Origin: an uncultured Bacteroidales bacterium
GTDB lineage: Bacteria > Bacteroidota > Bacteroidia > Bacteroidales > Bacteroidaceae
DNA: 11,323 nt
Assembly: GCA_937901185.1 (NCBI GenBank)
Contig: CALCHR010000046.1
Span: 1 to 11,323, forward strand
Direction: 5' to 3'
A model generated the notes under the pieces. It was not told the DNA's origin. It made no database searches and saw nothing but the letters and a program-made list of their open reading frames with translations. Of this stretch, positions 1-6,306 are shown piece by piece. Positions within the stretch are counted from its first letter, which is position 1; every line of letters starts with the position of its first letter. The position numbers were made by a program, and so were the translations under genes.

Positions 1-327
1 AAAGCGGGCGGCAAAGTCTGCCAGGCGGTGGCGATACATGTAGTGCATCTCAAACCAAAGAGTGTGGATGCCGCGGGTCTTTACTATCTCTTGTAGCAGA
101 GTGATGCTCTCTTCGTCAAGCTCAATAGCCGACCCCGAATTGATGATGTCGAGCACGCCGTAGTGGCCGGTCACTTGCTGCAACACCTCTTTGTTTATTT
201 CAAAGGGATGGGCGGATGTGTCAGTGTGGTAGTCGCAAAAAGTGCAGCCTCGCCAGCGACAGCCGGTGCCTTGCAAGAGTACAAACTCGCGGGGTAGTTT
301 TTCGTGGATGAGAGAGTAGCGCTCCAT
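1..327 (-). CDS. Radical SAM protein, probable queuine lyase (QueL-like), 3' part outside window
   Basis: The first 109 residues of a radical SAM enzyme are visible; the rest lies beyond the left edge. The cluster motif is C23-R-W-R-G-C28-T-F-C31 followed by D-Y-H, a CX4CX2C spacing instead of the canonical CX3CX2C. It is preceded by L-P-R-E-F-V-L-L-Q-G. The start is the ATG at 327-325, only 3 bp after the TAA of yhhQ and in the same frame, so the two genes are almost certainly cotranscribed and translationally coupled. Queuine lyases described from gut bacteria are radical SAM enzymes that convert queuine to preQ1 for reuse in tRNA queuosine, and this N-terminus resembles that group as I recall it. 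Coupling to a queuosine-precursor transporter supports the idea. The radical SAM class is secure; the QueL assignment is inference. No other gene is visible to test it. Confidence 0.72.
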   Translation of the reverse strand, partial: MERYSLIHEKLPREFVLLQGTGCRWRGCTFCDYHTDTSAHPFEINKEVLQQVTGHYGVLDIINSGSAIELDEESITLLQEIVKTRGIHTLWFEMHYMYRHRLADFAARF

Positions 328-330
328 GTC

Positions 331-1002
331 TTAGTGTTTTTCTGTCCAGCGCTTGATGACGTGAACGGCGGCATAGGCCAAAGGAGTACCCATTGTGGCT
401 TCGATGATCAACTTAGAGAAGTATTGGAAAGCCATCATCAGTAAGAGTTCTCTGGTAGAGACCACGCCGGCAAAAGCTATTAACACGAAGGGCAGCGTGT
501 CGAACACGTAGCCCACCATAGAGCTGCCGATGGTGCGCACCCATAGTTTGCGCCCCTTCATCTTGAGTTTGATGCGCTCCATAAGCCAGGCGTTAGACAA
601 TTCTCCTAACAAGAAACCCGCCAGCGAGCCGATAACGATACGAGGTACGTAGGTGAACACATGATTGTAGGCCTCGGCGGTTTCAGAAAGGTGGTCGGGC
701 GAAGGAAGCCACACCCCGATTTGGGTGCAGACCACCATGACGATGTTGCAGAAGAACGTGGTCCAAATTACCTTTTTGGCAGTCTTGAATCCCCATATCT
801 CGGTGAGCACATCGCCCAGCATGTAAGCAAAGGGAAAGGTGATGGTGCCGGCATCAAAATAGAAGAGATTGGCCAGGCCTATCACCTTGACGGCCATCAC
901 GTTGGAGATTAAATAAAGGCTTACAAAAAAAGCAGTGACAAGCATTAGCGGCAGGCTGTCTGCTGTTCGGTTTTTGAAAGGGTTTTCCGATACCTTGTCC
1001 AT
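331..1002 (-). CDS. yhhQ: Queuosine precursor transporter, YhhQ/DUF165 family
   Basis: An integral inner-membrane protein of 223 residues, the usual length for YhhQ/QPTR, with about six hydrophobic spans. The family imports preQ0/preQ1 and, in some lineages, queuine, feeding the tRNA guanine transglycosylase. Family signatures are visible: G-D-V-L-T-E-I-W-G-F near residue 65, G-E-L-S-N-A-W near the middle, and R-T-I-G-S-S-M-V-G-Y-x-F-D-T-L-P-F in the C-terminal half. The frame stays open up to 1077, but the extra 25 residues are low-complexity (Y/I-rich) and cross the promoter, so the ATG at 1002 (M-D-K-V-S-E-N-P-F) is chosen. It is the first gene of an operon with the radical SAM gene 3 bp downstream, and it diverges from rubrerythrin. 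An OxyR-like operator lies between, but whether it affects this gene is unknown. Confidence 0.9.
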   Translation of the reverse strand: MDKVSENPFKNRTADSLPLMLVTAFFVSLYLISNVMAVKVIGLANLFYFDAGTITFPFAYMLGDVLTEIWGFKTAKKVIWTTFFCNIVMVVCTQIGVWLPSPDHLSETAEAYNHVFTYVPRIVIGSLAGFLLGELSNAWLMERIKLKMKGRKLWVRTIGSSMVGYVFDTLPFVLIAFAGVVSTRELLLMMAFQYFSKLIIEATMGTPLAYAAVHVIKRWTEKH

Positions 1003-1036
1003 AAGTATATAATATATATAATGTGTTATGCGGTTG

Positions 1037-1044
1037 CAAAGATA
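1037..1044 (-). promoter_or_regulatory. Bacteroidetes -7 element for yhhQ operon
   Basis: On the minus strand the sequence TATCTTTG (1044 to 1037) is an exact match to the Bacteroidetes -7 consensus TAnnTTTG. It lies 34 bp upstream of the yhhQ ATG, leaving a short AT-rich leader of roughly 25-30 nt with no room for a preQ1 riboswitch. No clear TTG -33 element sits at the usual distance upstream; that position is occupied by the OxyR-like dyads, which suggests activation or interference by a bound regulator. Confidence 0.65.
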
Positions 1045-1059
1045 TAAATAAAATATAAT

Positions 1060-1095
1060 ATAGCTAAAATCTATCACACTATAGATAAAATCTGT
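1060..1095. promoter_or_regulatory. Candidate OxyR operator: two tandem ATAGnTnnnAnCTAT dyads
   Basis: Two dyads stand head to tail with a 21-bp period: ATAGCTAAAATCTAT at 1060-1074 and ATAGATAAAATCTGT at 1081-1095. Both fit the known OxyR half-operator pattern ATAG-n-T-nnn-A-n-CTAT, the first perfectly and the second with one change (CTGT). The spacer between dyads is 6 bp instead of the 7 bp of the enterobacterial consensus. The second dyad shares its last base with the -33 TTTG of rubrerythrin, the place where OxyR touches RNA polymerase at activated promoters. A two-cysteine OxyR is encoded at 6388-7317. Binding itself is inference. Confidence 0.68.
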
Positions 1096-1126
1096 TTGCT
1101 CAATTCAAAACTACCCCTTATATTTG
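1095..1126 (+). promoter_or_regulatory. Rubrerythrin promoter (-33 TTTG, -7 TATATTTG)
   Basis: TTTG at 1095-1098 and TATATTTG at 1119-1126 match the Bacteroidetes consensus with the expected 20-bp spacing. Transcription should start a few bases after 1126, giving a leader of about 35 nt. The leader has no Shine-Dalgarno sequence before the ATG at 1169, but an A/T-rich stretch as is common in Bacteroidetes. Confidence 0.8.
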
Positions 1127-1168
1127 CATCAGAAAATAATTCACATAACAATTAAAATTTTTACGACT

Positions 1169-1747
1169 ATGACTAAGAGCATTAAAGGAACCCGTACTGA
1201 GAAACATTTGTTGATGACCTTCGCTGGCGAATCTCAAGCCCGCATGCGCTACACCTATTTTTCAAGTGTAGCCAAGAAGGAAGGCTTTGAACAGATTGCT
1301 GCCATCTTTATGGAGACAGCCGAGCAAGAGCGCGAGCACGCTAAGCGCATGTTCAAGTGGCTTGAAGGCGGTATGGTAGAAATTACAGCAACATATCCCG
1401 CCGGCGTTATCGGCAACACCATGGAGAACCTCCGCGCTGCAGCAGCCGGTGAACACGAAGAGTGGGCTGACGACTATCCCAAGTTTGCTGACATCGCCGA
1501 CGAAGAAGGCTTCCCCGCTATCGCAGCTATGTATCGCAACATCTCTTTGGCTGAAAAGGCTCACGAAGAGCGCTACCTCAAGCTCCTGGAGAATGTAGAA
1601 AACCACACTGTATTCCGCAAGGATGGCAAAGTGTTCTGGCAATGCCGCAACTGTGGCTTCGTGACTGAAGACATCGAGGCTCCCGAACAGTGCCCCGCTT
1701 GCGCACACGCTCAGGCTTACTTCGAAGTGATGAAGAGCAACTACTAA
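1169..1747 (+). CDS. rbr: Rubrerythrin (diiron peroxidase with rubredoxin domain)
   Basis: A cytoplasmic peroxidase of 192 residues that reduces H2O2 to water with electrons from rubredoxin-type donors; a major defence of anaerobes. Residues 1-145 form the ferritin-like four-helix domain. By alignment with the family, the likely iron ligands are E21, E54, H57 (E-x-x-H), E95, E98 (E-H-E-E), E129 and H132 (E-K-A-H). Residues 155-192 are a rubredoxin domain with C159-x-x-C162 and C175-P-A-C178. Length and domain order are those of classical rubrerythrin. The frame is open back to 1124, but the extra 15 residues cover the promoter; M-T-K-S-I-K-G at 1169 is the family-like start. It is monocistronic: a strong promoter with an OxyR-like site upstream and an intrinsic terminator 25 bp after the stop. 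Confidence 0.97.
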   Translation: MTKSIKGTRTEKHLLMTFAGESQARMRYTYFSSVAKKEGFEQIAAIFMETAEQEREHAKRMFKWLEGGMVEITATYPAGVIGNTMENLRAAAAGEHEEWADDYPKFADIADEEGFPAIAAMYRNISLAEKAHEERYLKLLENVENHTVFRKDGKVFWQCRNCGFVTEDIEAPEQCPACAHAQAYFEVMKSNY

Positions 1748-1772
1748 ACTGATTTAACTATATAGAGATGAT

Positions 1773-1810
1773 AGCTCCGGCAAGATTTTTCTTGTCGGAG
1801 CTTTGTTTTT
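1773..1810 (+). terminator. Intrinsic terminator of rubrerythrin
   Basis: A 12-bp stem (1773-1784 with 1791-1802, one G-T pair) closes a 6-nt loop ATTTTT and is followed by TTTGTTTTT. The inner part of the stem (CCGGCAAG / CTTGTCGG) recurs in the terminator at 6060-6107, and both hairpins are followed within about 30 bp by a copy of the same repeat. Confidence 0.9.
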
Positions 1811-1829
1811 CTCCCTTCCAAAGAGCCTT

Positions 1830-2012
1830 GCGAGAGATAAGAAAAGAGGTGCGTTTTCTTAGTAGCTTTCTAGGAAAAACTAGTAAACTACAAATTTTTC
1901 TTAGTAAACTCCGAGTTTTTCCTAGTAAACTCCGAAGAAACGGCCAAAAATACCTATTGATTTTCAGATGGTTACAGAGACAGTTTTTAGCCTATGCAAG
2001 AATGGAAAAATC
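1830..2012. repeat. Dispersed intergenic repeat, copy A
   Basis: The 183-bp segment recurs at 6124-6306 with a constant offset of 4294 bp, so there is no net insertion or deletion between copies. The first 36 bp (GCGAGAGATAAGAAA ... CTTAGTAG) differ at one position, and the block at 1937-1966 (GAAACGGCCAAAAAT ...) differs from 6231-6260 at two. Between them lie four degenerate units of 20-22 bp, starting CTTAGTAG or CTAGTAAAC at 1858, 1880, 1900 and 1922. If the adjoining terminator core is included, the shared unit starts near 1773. A reading frame through it (1768-2118) seems fortuitous. Its nature is unknown: a non-autonomous element, a processed 3'-UTR element or a binding array are possible. 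Confidence 0.85.
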
Positions 2013-2242
2013 TGTTGCTCGGAAGCCTGCAGAAGAAACAGACGATACGCTTGAAGAACTGCACGTGGCAGACGCCCGCCGGATGGTTATTTTTGAATAC
2101 CGACTCTATATTTTTTAATTTACAGCCGCCTACAGACAACCCTAATATTTACTGATAATCTACTGCGTACTATGCCATTTTTACAAAGATTTTTTTACCT
2201 GTGTACAAATAATTTTTACTGTTTAGATAACTGAAAATCATA
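2013..2242. other. Intergenic region without recognised gene
   Basis: Between the end of repeat copy A and the promoter of the surface-protein gene I see only AT-rich sequence. A short inverted repeat (TCTGTT 2011-2016 with AACAGA 2037-2042) sits at the position where copy B also has an inverted repeat. No tRNA, small RNA signature or plausible coding sequence was recognised on either strand. Confidence 0.5.
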
Positions 2243-2261
2243 TTGGTATTATATTTTTTTG

Positions 2262-2269
2262 TAATTTTG
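2262..2269 (+). promoter_or_regulatory. Bacteroidetes -7 element for the surface-protein gene
   Basis: TAATTTTG matches TAnnTTTG exactly. The nearest upstream TTG (2243-2245) is only 16 bp away, shorter than the usual 19-21, so the -33 element is weak or absent. The implied leader is about 85 nt, AT-rich, with a small dyad AATAG-G-CTATT at 2283-2293 close to the expected transcript start and no Shine-Dalgarno sequence before 2360. Confidence 0.6.
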
Positions 2270-2359
2270 CACCGATTTTTTCAATAGGCTATTCTCTACG
2301 GGCTGTTTTAGCTTGGTAAGTGGGTAAAAATATACAATCAAAATTTAATATTTAGTAGA

Positions 2360-5300
2360 ATGAAACTAAGCAAGATGATTATTGCCCTTGTGGCAATGTT
2401 GTTGGGCGTGGCCCATTCTGTTTCAGCTCAAGTGGCTGTAGTAGATGGAGAAAATTATGCCAGCCTTCAAGAAGCAATAGCTGCAGCCGATGGGAAGGTG
2501 GTGAAACTTTTGAGTGATATAGAGGTCGATACCAAGACTTTTACTATCGCAGATGGTCAGAATGTTGTTCTTGATATGAACAATATGAGTATTACTGCTA
2601 TAGATAATGCTTCTGGCAACTATGAACTCTTCTATATTTATGGCGAGTTGACAGTTAAGGGTAATGGAACTATTAACTTAGCATCTACTATCGATCGTAA
2701 TTGGAATAATATGTCTGCCATATTCCACAATCGTGGTGGAGTGTTGACCATAGAAAATGGTACATTTATAAATAATGGTGGTACTGACATGGCATTCACT
2801 ATAGATAATAGTGGTAACTATTTTGGTGATGCAACTACTAATATTCATGGTGGCTTGATTAAGTCTTCATATATAGCTATCCGTAATCGTATGGAGCAAA
2901 ATAACCATGGATATAGCGGTAAGACTTATTTGAATATCACCGGAGGTACAATCGAAGGTGTTCGCCGAACTATTTGGGGACAAGCTGCTTCGGTGAATGA
3001 AAGTGCTCCTGCGCAAGGCGAGATAAATATTAGTGGTGGAGAAGTTAGGGGCTTGATAGAAACACCTCAAGCTAATGGTGCTGAATCTATGACTACGGTG
3101 ACTGGCGGAAGTGTAGAAAACTTTATAGGTGAAGTTGGAGAACTTAAAGTTACTGGCGAAGCAGAGGTTACTGGCGAAGTTACACTCTATTCTGTAAGTG
3201 CTGAAGGTACTAAAACAGAAGTGGAATATGTTGTAAATTCAGACGGTGTATATGTGGAGAACAATCCCGTAGCAAGAGTGGGCGGCGAAGATTTCTCTGA
3301 CATCTATGCCGCAGTAGAGGCCGCTGTCGAAACCGGAAACGATGTGACCATCCTCAAAGACTTGGAACTGACAAAGAGCATCTTGATTTTCGGTAATGTG
3401 AATTTCACCATCCAAGGCTCTACTAAGACCATCCGCTTTGTAGATACAGACGATAATTTTGGCTTTATCATAAAGGACCTGGCCACTGTTACCTTTGCCG
3501 AAGGTCTTAATATTGTTGGCGCCGGCAATAGCGTTTGCCCGCTCTACATTCAGAGCGCCTTTGTAAATACTAAGGCAAATATTTCCACTACTGCCGAGAA
3601 TACCCTGCCTCCTATTATGACAAACGCCGACAATCTGGCTGTGCTGAATGTACAAGGTGGTAACATCGTTTCAGGCAATCCTGCAGTAGCCGGTATTTAC
3701 TGGCCCAGCACCGGTACGTTGACTGTGACCGGCGGTAAGATTGAAGGAGCCAATGCCGTTTACTTCAAGAGCGGAGAACTCAGAATTACCGGCGGCAAAT
3801 TCTTAGGAACAGGCGCACAGCAAGCCTATGGATATGTAGCAGATGGCTACAAAGCAACAGGCGCAGCTCTCGTTGTGGAAAATGTGGGCGGAGGGACAGC
3901 CTATGATAAAATCAAGTCTGTCTATATCAATGGCGGAACATTCTTGTCTGACCATTCAGACGCAGTGCAAAGCTACACCGCCGGAATGGCCGGCATAGCA
4001 TCTTTGAAAGGCTTTATCTATGGCGGCACATTTAGCTCAGACGTGTCAGCCCTCCTCGCTGAGAATCTTATTGTTAAAGACAATGGCGATGGCACTTATA
4101 GCGTAATCCCTAATCCTTCTTTAACTTATGTAGCAAAAATTGGTAGCTACCAATATACTACTCTTGCTGCCGCCGTGAAGGGCGCTAAAACCGGCGAGAC
4201 TATAGAACTTTTAGAAGATGTTACCTTGACAGAGCTCGTAAAGCTGAATGTAAAAGACTTAGTGCTTGACCTTAAAGGAAAAACTGTTACAGCCAATTGC
4301 AAGAAAGCTTTTGAGGTGAGCGCCAAAACTACTATCAAAAATGGTACTATCATTGCCGAGCAGCGCTGCGTAGATACGCGTACAAATATCAATCTTACAT
4401 TGGAGCAACTTTCTTTGGAGGCTACTTCCTTGAAGCACGGCAATCCCCAGCCCATTACTATTGGCGGCTATGAGAATGGTACTACTGTTACAATGAGCAA
4501 AGTAAATATCAATGCTGCTCTGGGTTATGGCATCATCTCTTTTGTGGAGACAGATGTGGTAGCTACAGACTGTCAGATTAAGGGCTACAGCGCTATTTAT
4601 GCTAAGGAGAACAACGCCTCAAATTCTGAATTTACGCTTAACAATTGTACGCTCGAGGCTGTATCTCCTGCTTTTGCCGGAGACGCCAATGCGTTCTCGC
4701 TCATCGCTATCAGAGCCAACAATGTGACGGTAAACGTAAACGGAGGCTTGCTCAGAGGTGCAGGCACAGTGAGTGTGATGAGCTTCCACGGCTATAATGA
4801 TGCCCTTGATATTATTTTTGTAAAGGATTGCAAGGTTATTTTTGACTCCAACGCTACTCTCGAGGGCGACCTTATTATAGAGGCTAAGACAAACTTTGAA
4901 GACAACACGATTATCCTTCCTGCTGCATATTCTGAAGACCTTAAGGCCGAAGGCTTCTATCTTAAGGACAATGGCAATGGCACTGTGACTCCTACAAAGG
5001 TTGTAGACTTTGAGGATGTAGATTTTGCTTATACCAACACCACCGACATCGAAGGCCTGACTATTTCCTACAAGCGTACGTTCAAGAACCACTCCGTGTG
5101 GAATGCTATGTTCCTTCCCTTTGAAGTTCCGGCAAGCATGCTGTTGGATAACTATCAAATTGCAGAATGGACCGGCATGCTTTATGAAACTGACGGCGAC
5201 GGCACAGTGACAGCTACTGGTATCGAACTTACCAAAATCAAGAACGAAGCAGCTATTCTGCAGGCCAACCATCCTTACTTGATTTATCCCAAAACTGAAG

Positions 5301-5743
5301 CAGCAAAAGAACTGGAGATTGCTCTTGATGATGCTACTCTCTACGGCGCTGACGAGAACAATGCAGTGGTGCTTTCCAACGAGGTGATGACCTGCAAGAT
5401 TGTTGGTAATTACAGAACGCTTCAGAAAGAAGAACTTGTGGATGAGTACGGCGAACGTGGATGGGTGATGAGTGCTTCCGGTAAATTGGCGCATAGCTCT
5501 AGTGCGATGAAACCCTTCCGCTTCTTGTTGACCAGAACTTGGAATCCCGGTGTGAATGTAAATCTCTCATCCAGTGCCATGCGTGTGGTGTTCCGCAATT
5601 CGGACGATGTAACTGCTATTGAAAATGCAGCTCTGAATGCTGGTAAGGAAAATGTGGTTTACGACCTCCAGGGTCGCCGTGTGATGAAGCCCACCACCAG
5701 AGGCATTTATATTGTAAATGGTAAAAAGGTTTTTGTAAAATAA
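2360..5743 (+). CDS. Exported multi-module beta-helix-like surface protein with C-terminal sorting-type tail
   Basis: A 1127-residue exported protein of unknown function. Residues 1-23 are a signal peptide (K-L-S-K, a hydrophobic core, then S-V-S-A before Q24). Three related modules begin near residues 28, 307 and 594, each opening with a G-x-x-[YF]-x-[ST/D]-[LI] strand, an alanine-rich helix, then V-x-[LI]-L-x-D. Each continues into short V/T/G/N-rich repeats typical of right-handed beta-helix (pectin-lyase-like) folds and closes with a D-G-x-[YT] linker (near 292, 572 and 868). Residues ~885-1070 form a separate domain with F-K-N-H-S-V-W-N-A-M-F-L-P-F. Residues 1085-1127 (Y1101-D-L-Q-G-R-R, then G-I-Y-I-V-N-G-K-K) look like a type-A T9SS sorting domain or its Bacteroides relative. 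No catalytic residues were recognised; adhesin or glycan-binding roles are guesses. The first ~290 codons are clearly more AT-rich than the rest. Confidence 0.88.
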   Translation: MKLSKMIIALVAMLLGVAHSVSAQVAVVDGENYASLQEAIAAADGKVVKLLSDIEVDTKTFTIADGQNVVLDMNNMSITAIDNASGNYELFYIYGELTVKGNGTINLASTIDRNWNNMSAIFHNRGGVLTIENGTFINNGGTDMAFTIDNSGNYFGDATTNIHGGLIKSSYIAIRNRMEQNNHGYSGKTYLNITGGTIEGVRRTIWGQAASVNESAPAQGEINISGGEVRGLIETPQANGAESMTTVTGGSVENFIGEVGELKVTGEAEVTGEVTLYSVSAEGTKTEVEYVVNSDGVYVENNPVARVGGEDFSDIYAAVEAAVETGNDVTILKDLELTKSILIFGNVNFTIQGSTKTIRFVDTDDNFGFIIKDLATVTFAEGLNIVGAGNSVCPLYIQSAFVNTKANISTTAENTLPPIMTNADNLAVLNVQGGNIVSGNPAVAGIYWPSTGTLTVTGGKIEGANAVYFKSGELRITGGKFLGTGAQQAYGYVADGYKATGAALVVENVGGGTAYDKIKSVYINGGTFLSDHSDAVQSYTAGMAGIASLKGFIYGGTFSSDVSALLAENLIVKDNGDGTYSVIPNPSLTYVAKIGSYQYTTLAAAVKGAKTGETIELLEDVTLTELVKLNVKDLVLDLKGKTVTANCKKAFEVSAKTTIKNGTIIAEQRCVDTRTNINLTLEQLSLEATSLKHGNPQPITIGGYENGTTVTMSKVNINAALGYGIISFVETDVVATDCQIKGYSAIYAKENNASNSEFTLNNCTLEAVSPAFAGDANAFSLIAIRANNVTVNVNGGLLRGAGTVSVMSFHGYNDALDIIFVKDCKVIFDSNATLEGDLIIEAKTNFEDNTIILPAAYSEDLKAEGFYLKDNGNGTVTPTKVVDFEDVDFAYTNTTDIEGLTISYKRTFKNHSVWNAMFLPFEVPASMLLDNYQIAEWTGMLYETDGDGTVTATGIELTKIKNEAAILQANHPYLIYPKTEAAKELEIALDDATLYGADENNAVVLSNEVMTCKIVGNYRTLQKEELVDEYGERGWVMSASGKLAHSSSAMKPFRFLLTRTWNPGVNVNLSSSAMRVVFRNSDDVTAIENAALNAGKENVVYDLQGRRVMKPTTRGIYIVNGKKVFVK

Positions 5744-5771
5744 TTTTTCAGGCGAATAAAATTTGAAGTAT

Positions 5772-5942
5772 ATGAAGAAGCAATATCTTAAACCTGAATG
5801 GGAAATCTTTGACTTTGCGGCTGAACAAATGATAGCTCAAAGCGTTACCGACCCAGAGAAAGATGATGTGCCTTGGACAGATGAAGAAGAAGAGGCTGGT
5901 ACTAATAAGTTTAAGCACGACTGGGGTTCTTCCAAATGGTAA
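5772..5942 (+). CDS. Small acidic protein (56 aa), unknown function
   Basis: A short gene starting 28 bp after the surface-protein stop, with no terminator between, so probably in the same transcript. It encodes M-K-K-Q-Y-L-K-P-E-W-E-I-F-D-F ..., a basic start K-K-x-Y-x-K-P-E, a short amphipathic stretch ending M-I-A-Q-S, then an acidic tail rich in D/E (T-D-E-E-E-E) and a Trp-containing end W-G-S-S-K-W. There is no signal peptide or membrane segment. Gut Bacteroidales carry many small proteins of this outline (K-K-x-Y-x-x-P start, an A/S-rich middle, an acidic, W-containing end), and I know of no assigned function. The leader-core appearance recalls peptide precursors, but no modifying enzyme is nearby. 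Coding status rests on the intact frame, the good ATG and the family resemblance. Confidence 0.72.
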   Translation: MKKQYLKPEWEIFDFAAEQMIAQSVTDPEKDDVPWTDEEEEAGTNKFKHDWGSSKW

Positions 5943-5977
5943 GACTCTATCTCTGTATACTCCTTAATTATATATAG

Positions 5978-6017
5978 ACACAAGCGGAGCGCTACTTAGG
6001 TTGTGCTTCGCTTGTGT
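5978..6017 (+). other. Stem-loop downstream of the surface-protein operon
   Basis: ACACAAGCGGAGC (5978-5990) pairs with GCTTCGCTTGTGT (6005-6017): 13 bp with one G-T pair and a 14-nt loop. It is not followed by a T-run, so it is not a standard intrinsic terminator. Being 35 bp after the small-protein stop and ahead of the true terminator, it may protect or process the mRNA 3' end. Confidence 0.55.
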
Positions 6018-6059
6018 GCATTCAAGGATGAAGGACTAAGCAGATTTTACAAGATAGAA

Positions 6060-6107
6060 CAGATGGCTTCGGCAAGAAAAAAACTTGTCGGAGCCATCTG
6101 TTTTTTT
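6060..6107 (+). terminator. Intrinsic terminator of surface-protein operon
   Basis: A 17-bp stem (6060-6076 with 6084-6100, two G-T pairs) encloses an A7 loop and is followed by seven T. The stem interior (TTCGGCAAG / CTTGTCGGAG) is nearly the same as in the rubrerythrin terminator, although the outer arms differ. Confidence 0.93.
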
Positions 6108-6123
6108 GTCGGGAGGTAGTAGT

Positions 6124-6306
6124 GCGAGAGATAAGAAAGGAGGTGCGTTTTCTTAGTAGTTACTTTCGCGTTCTTAGTAGTTACCAAAATTTTCTTAGTA
6201 GTTACCGAAATTCACCTAGCTTTTACCTAAGAAACGGTCAAAAATGCCTATTGATTTTCAAGAGGTTACAGAGCCGATTTTTGCGCCTGTGAAAAATGGA
6301 AAAAAT
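6124..6306. repeat. Dispersed intergenic repeat, copy B
   Basis: Second copy of the element at 1830-2012, same length and orientation, 24 bp after a terminator hairpin. It is more regular than copy A: CTTAGTAGTTAC units start at 6152, 6173 and 6194 (21-bp period), with a decayed fourth, CTAGCTTTTAC, at 6216. The flanks GCGAGAGATAAGAAA (from 6124) and GAAACGGTCAAAAAT (from 6231) are the best conserved parts. A reading frame from 6244 runs out of it into antisense oxyR and is not a gene. Function unknown. Confidence 0.85.

Noticed and set aside
1003..1036. preQ1 riboswitch in the yhhQ leader
   Set aside because: The leader is too short and AT-only, with no stem or the conserved A-rich tail.
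1003..1077. Upstream extension of YhhQ by 25 residues
   Set aside because: It would place the start codon upstream of the -7 box; the extra residues are low-complexity and not family-like.
1262..1708. 148-codon minus-strand frame inside rubrerythrin
   Set aside because: Shadow of a gene with clear diiron and rubredoxin motifs.
1830..2012. CRISPR array suggested by the ~21-bp repeats
   Set aside because: Units are directly adjacent and degenerate, with no unique spacers of constant length and no cas genes nearby.
1768..2118. 116-codon reading frame after rubrerythrin
   Set aside because: It begins inside the terminator hairpin and runs through repeat copy A; the F-L-S-K-L-R type residues only reflect the tandem DNA units. 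The same register in copy B does not give a comparable protein.
4619..5494. 291-codon minus-strand frame
   Set aside because: Antisense shadow of the surface-protein gene; the composition is not protein-like (Cys/His-rich) and no promoter is apparent.
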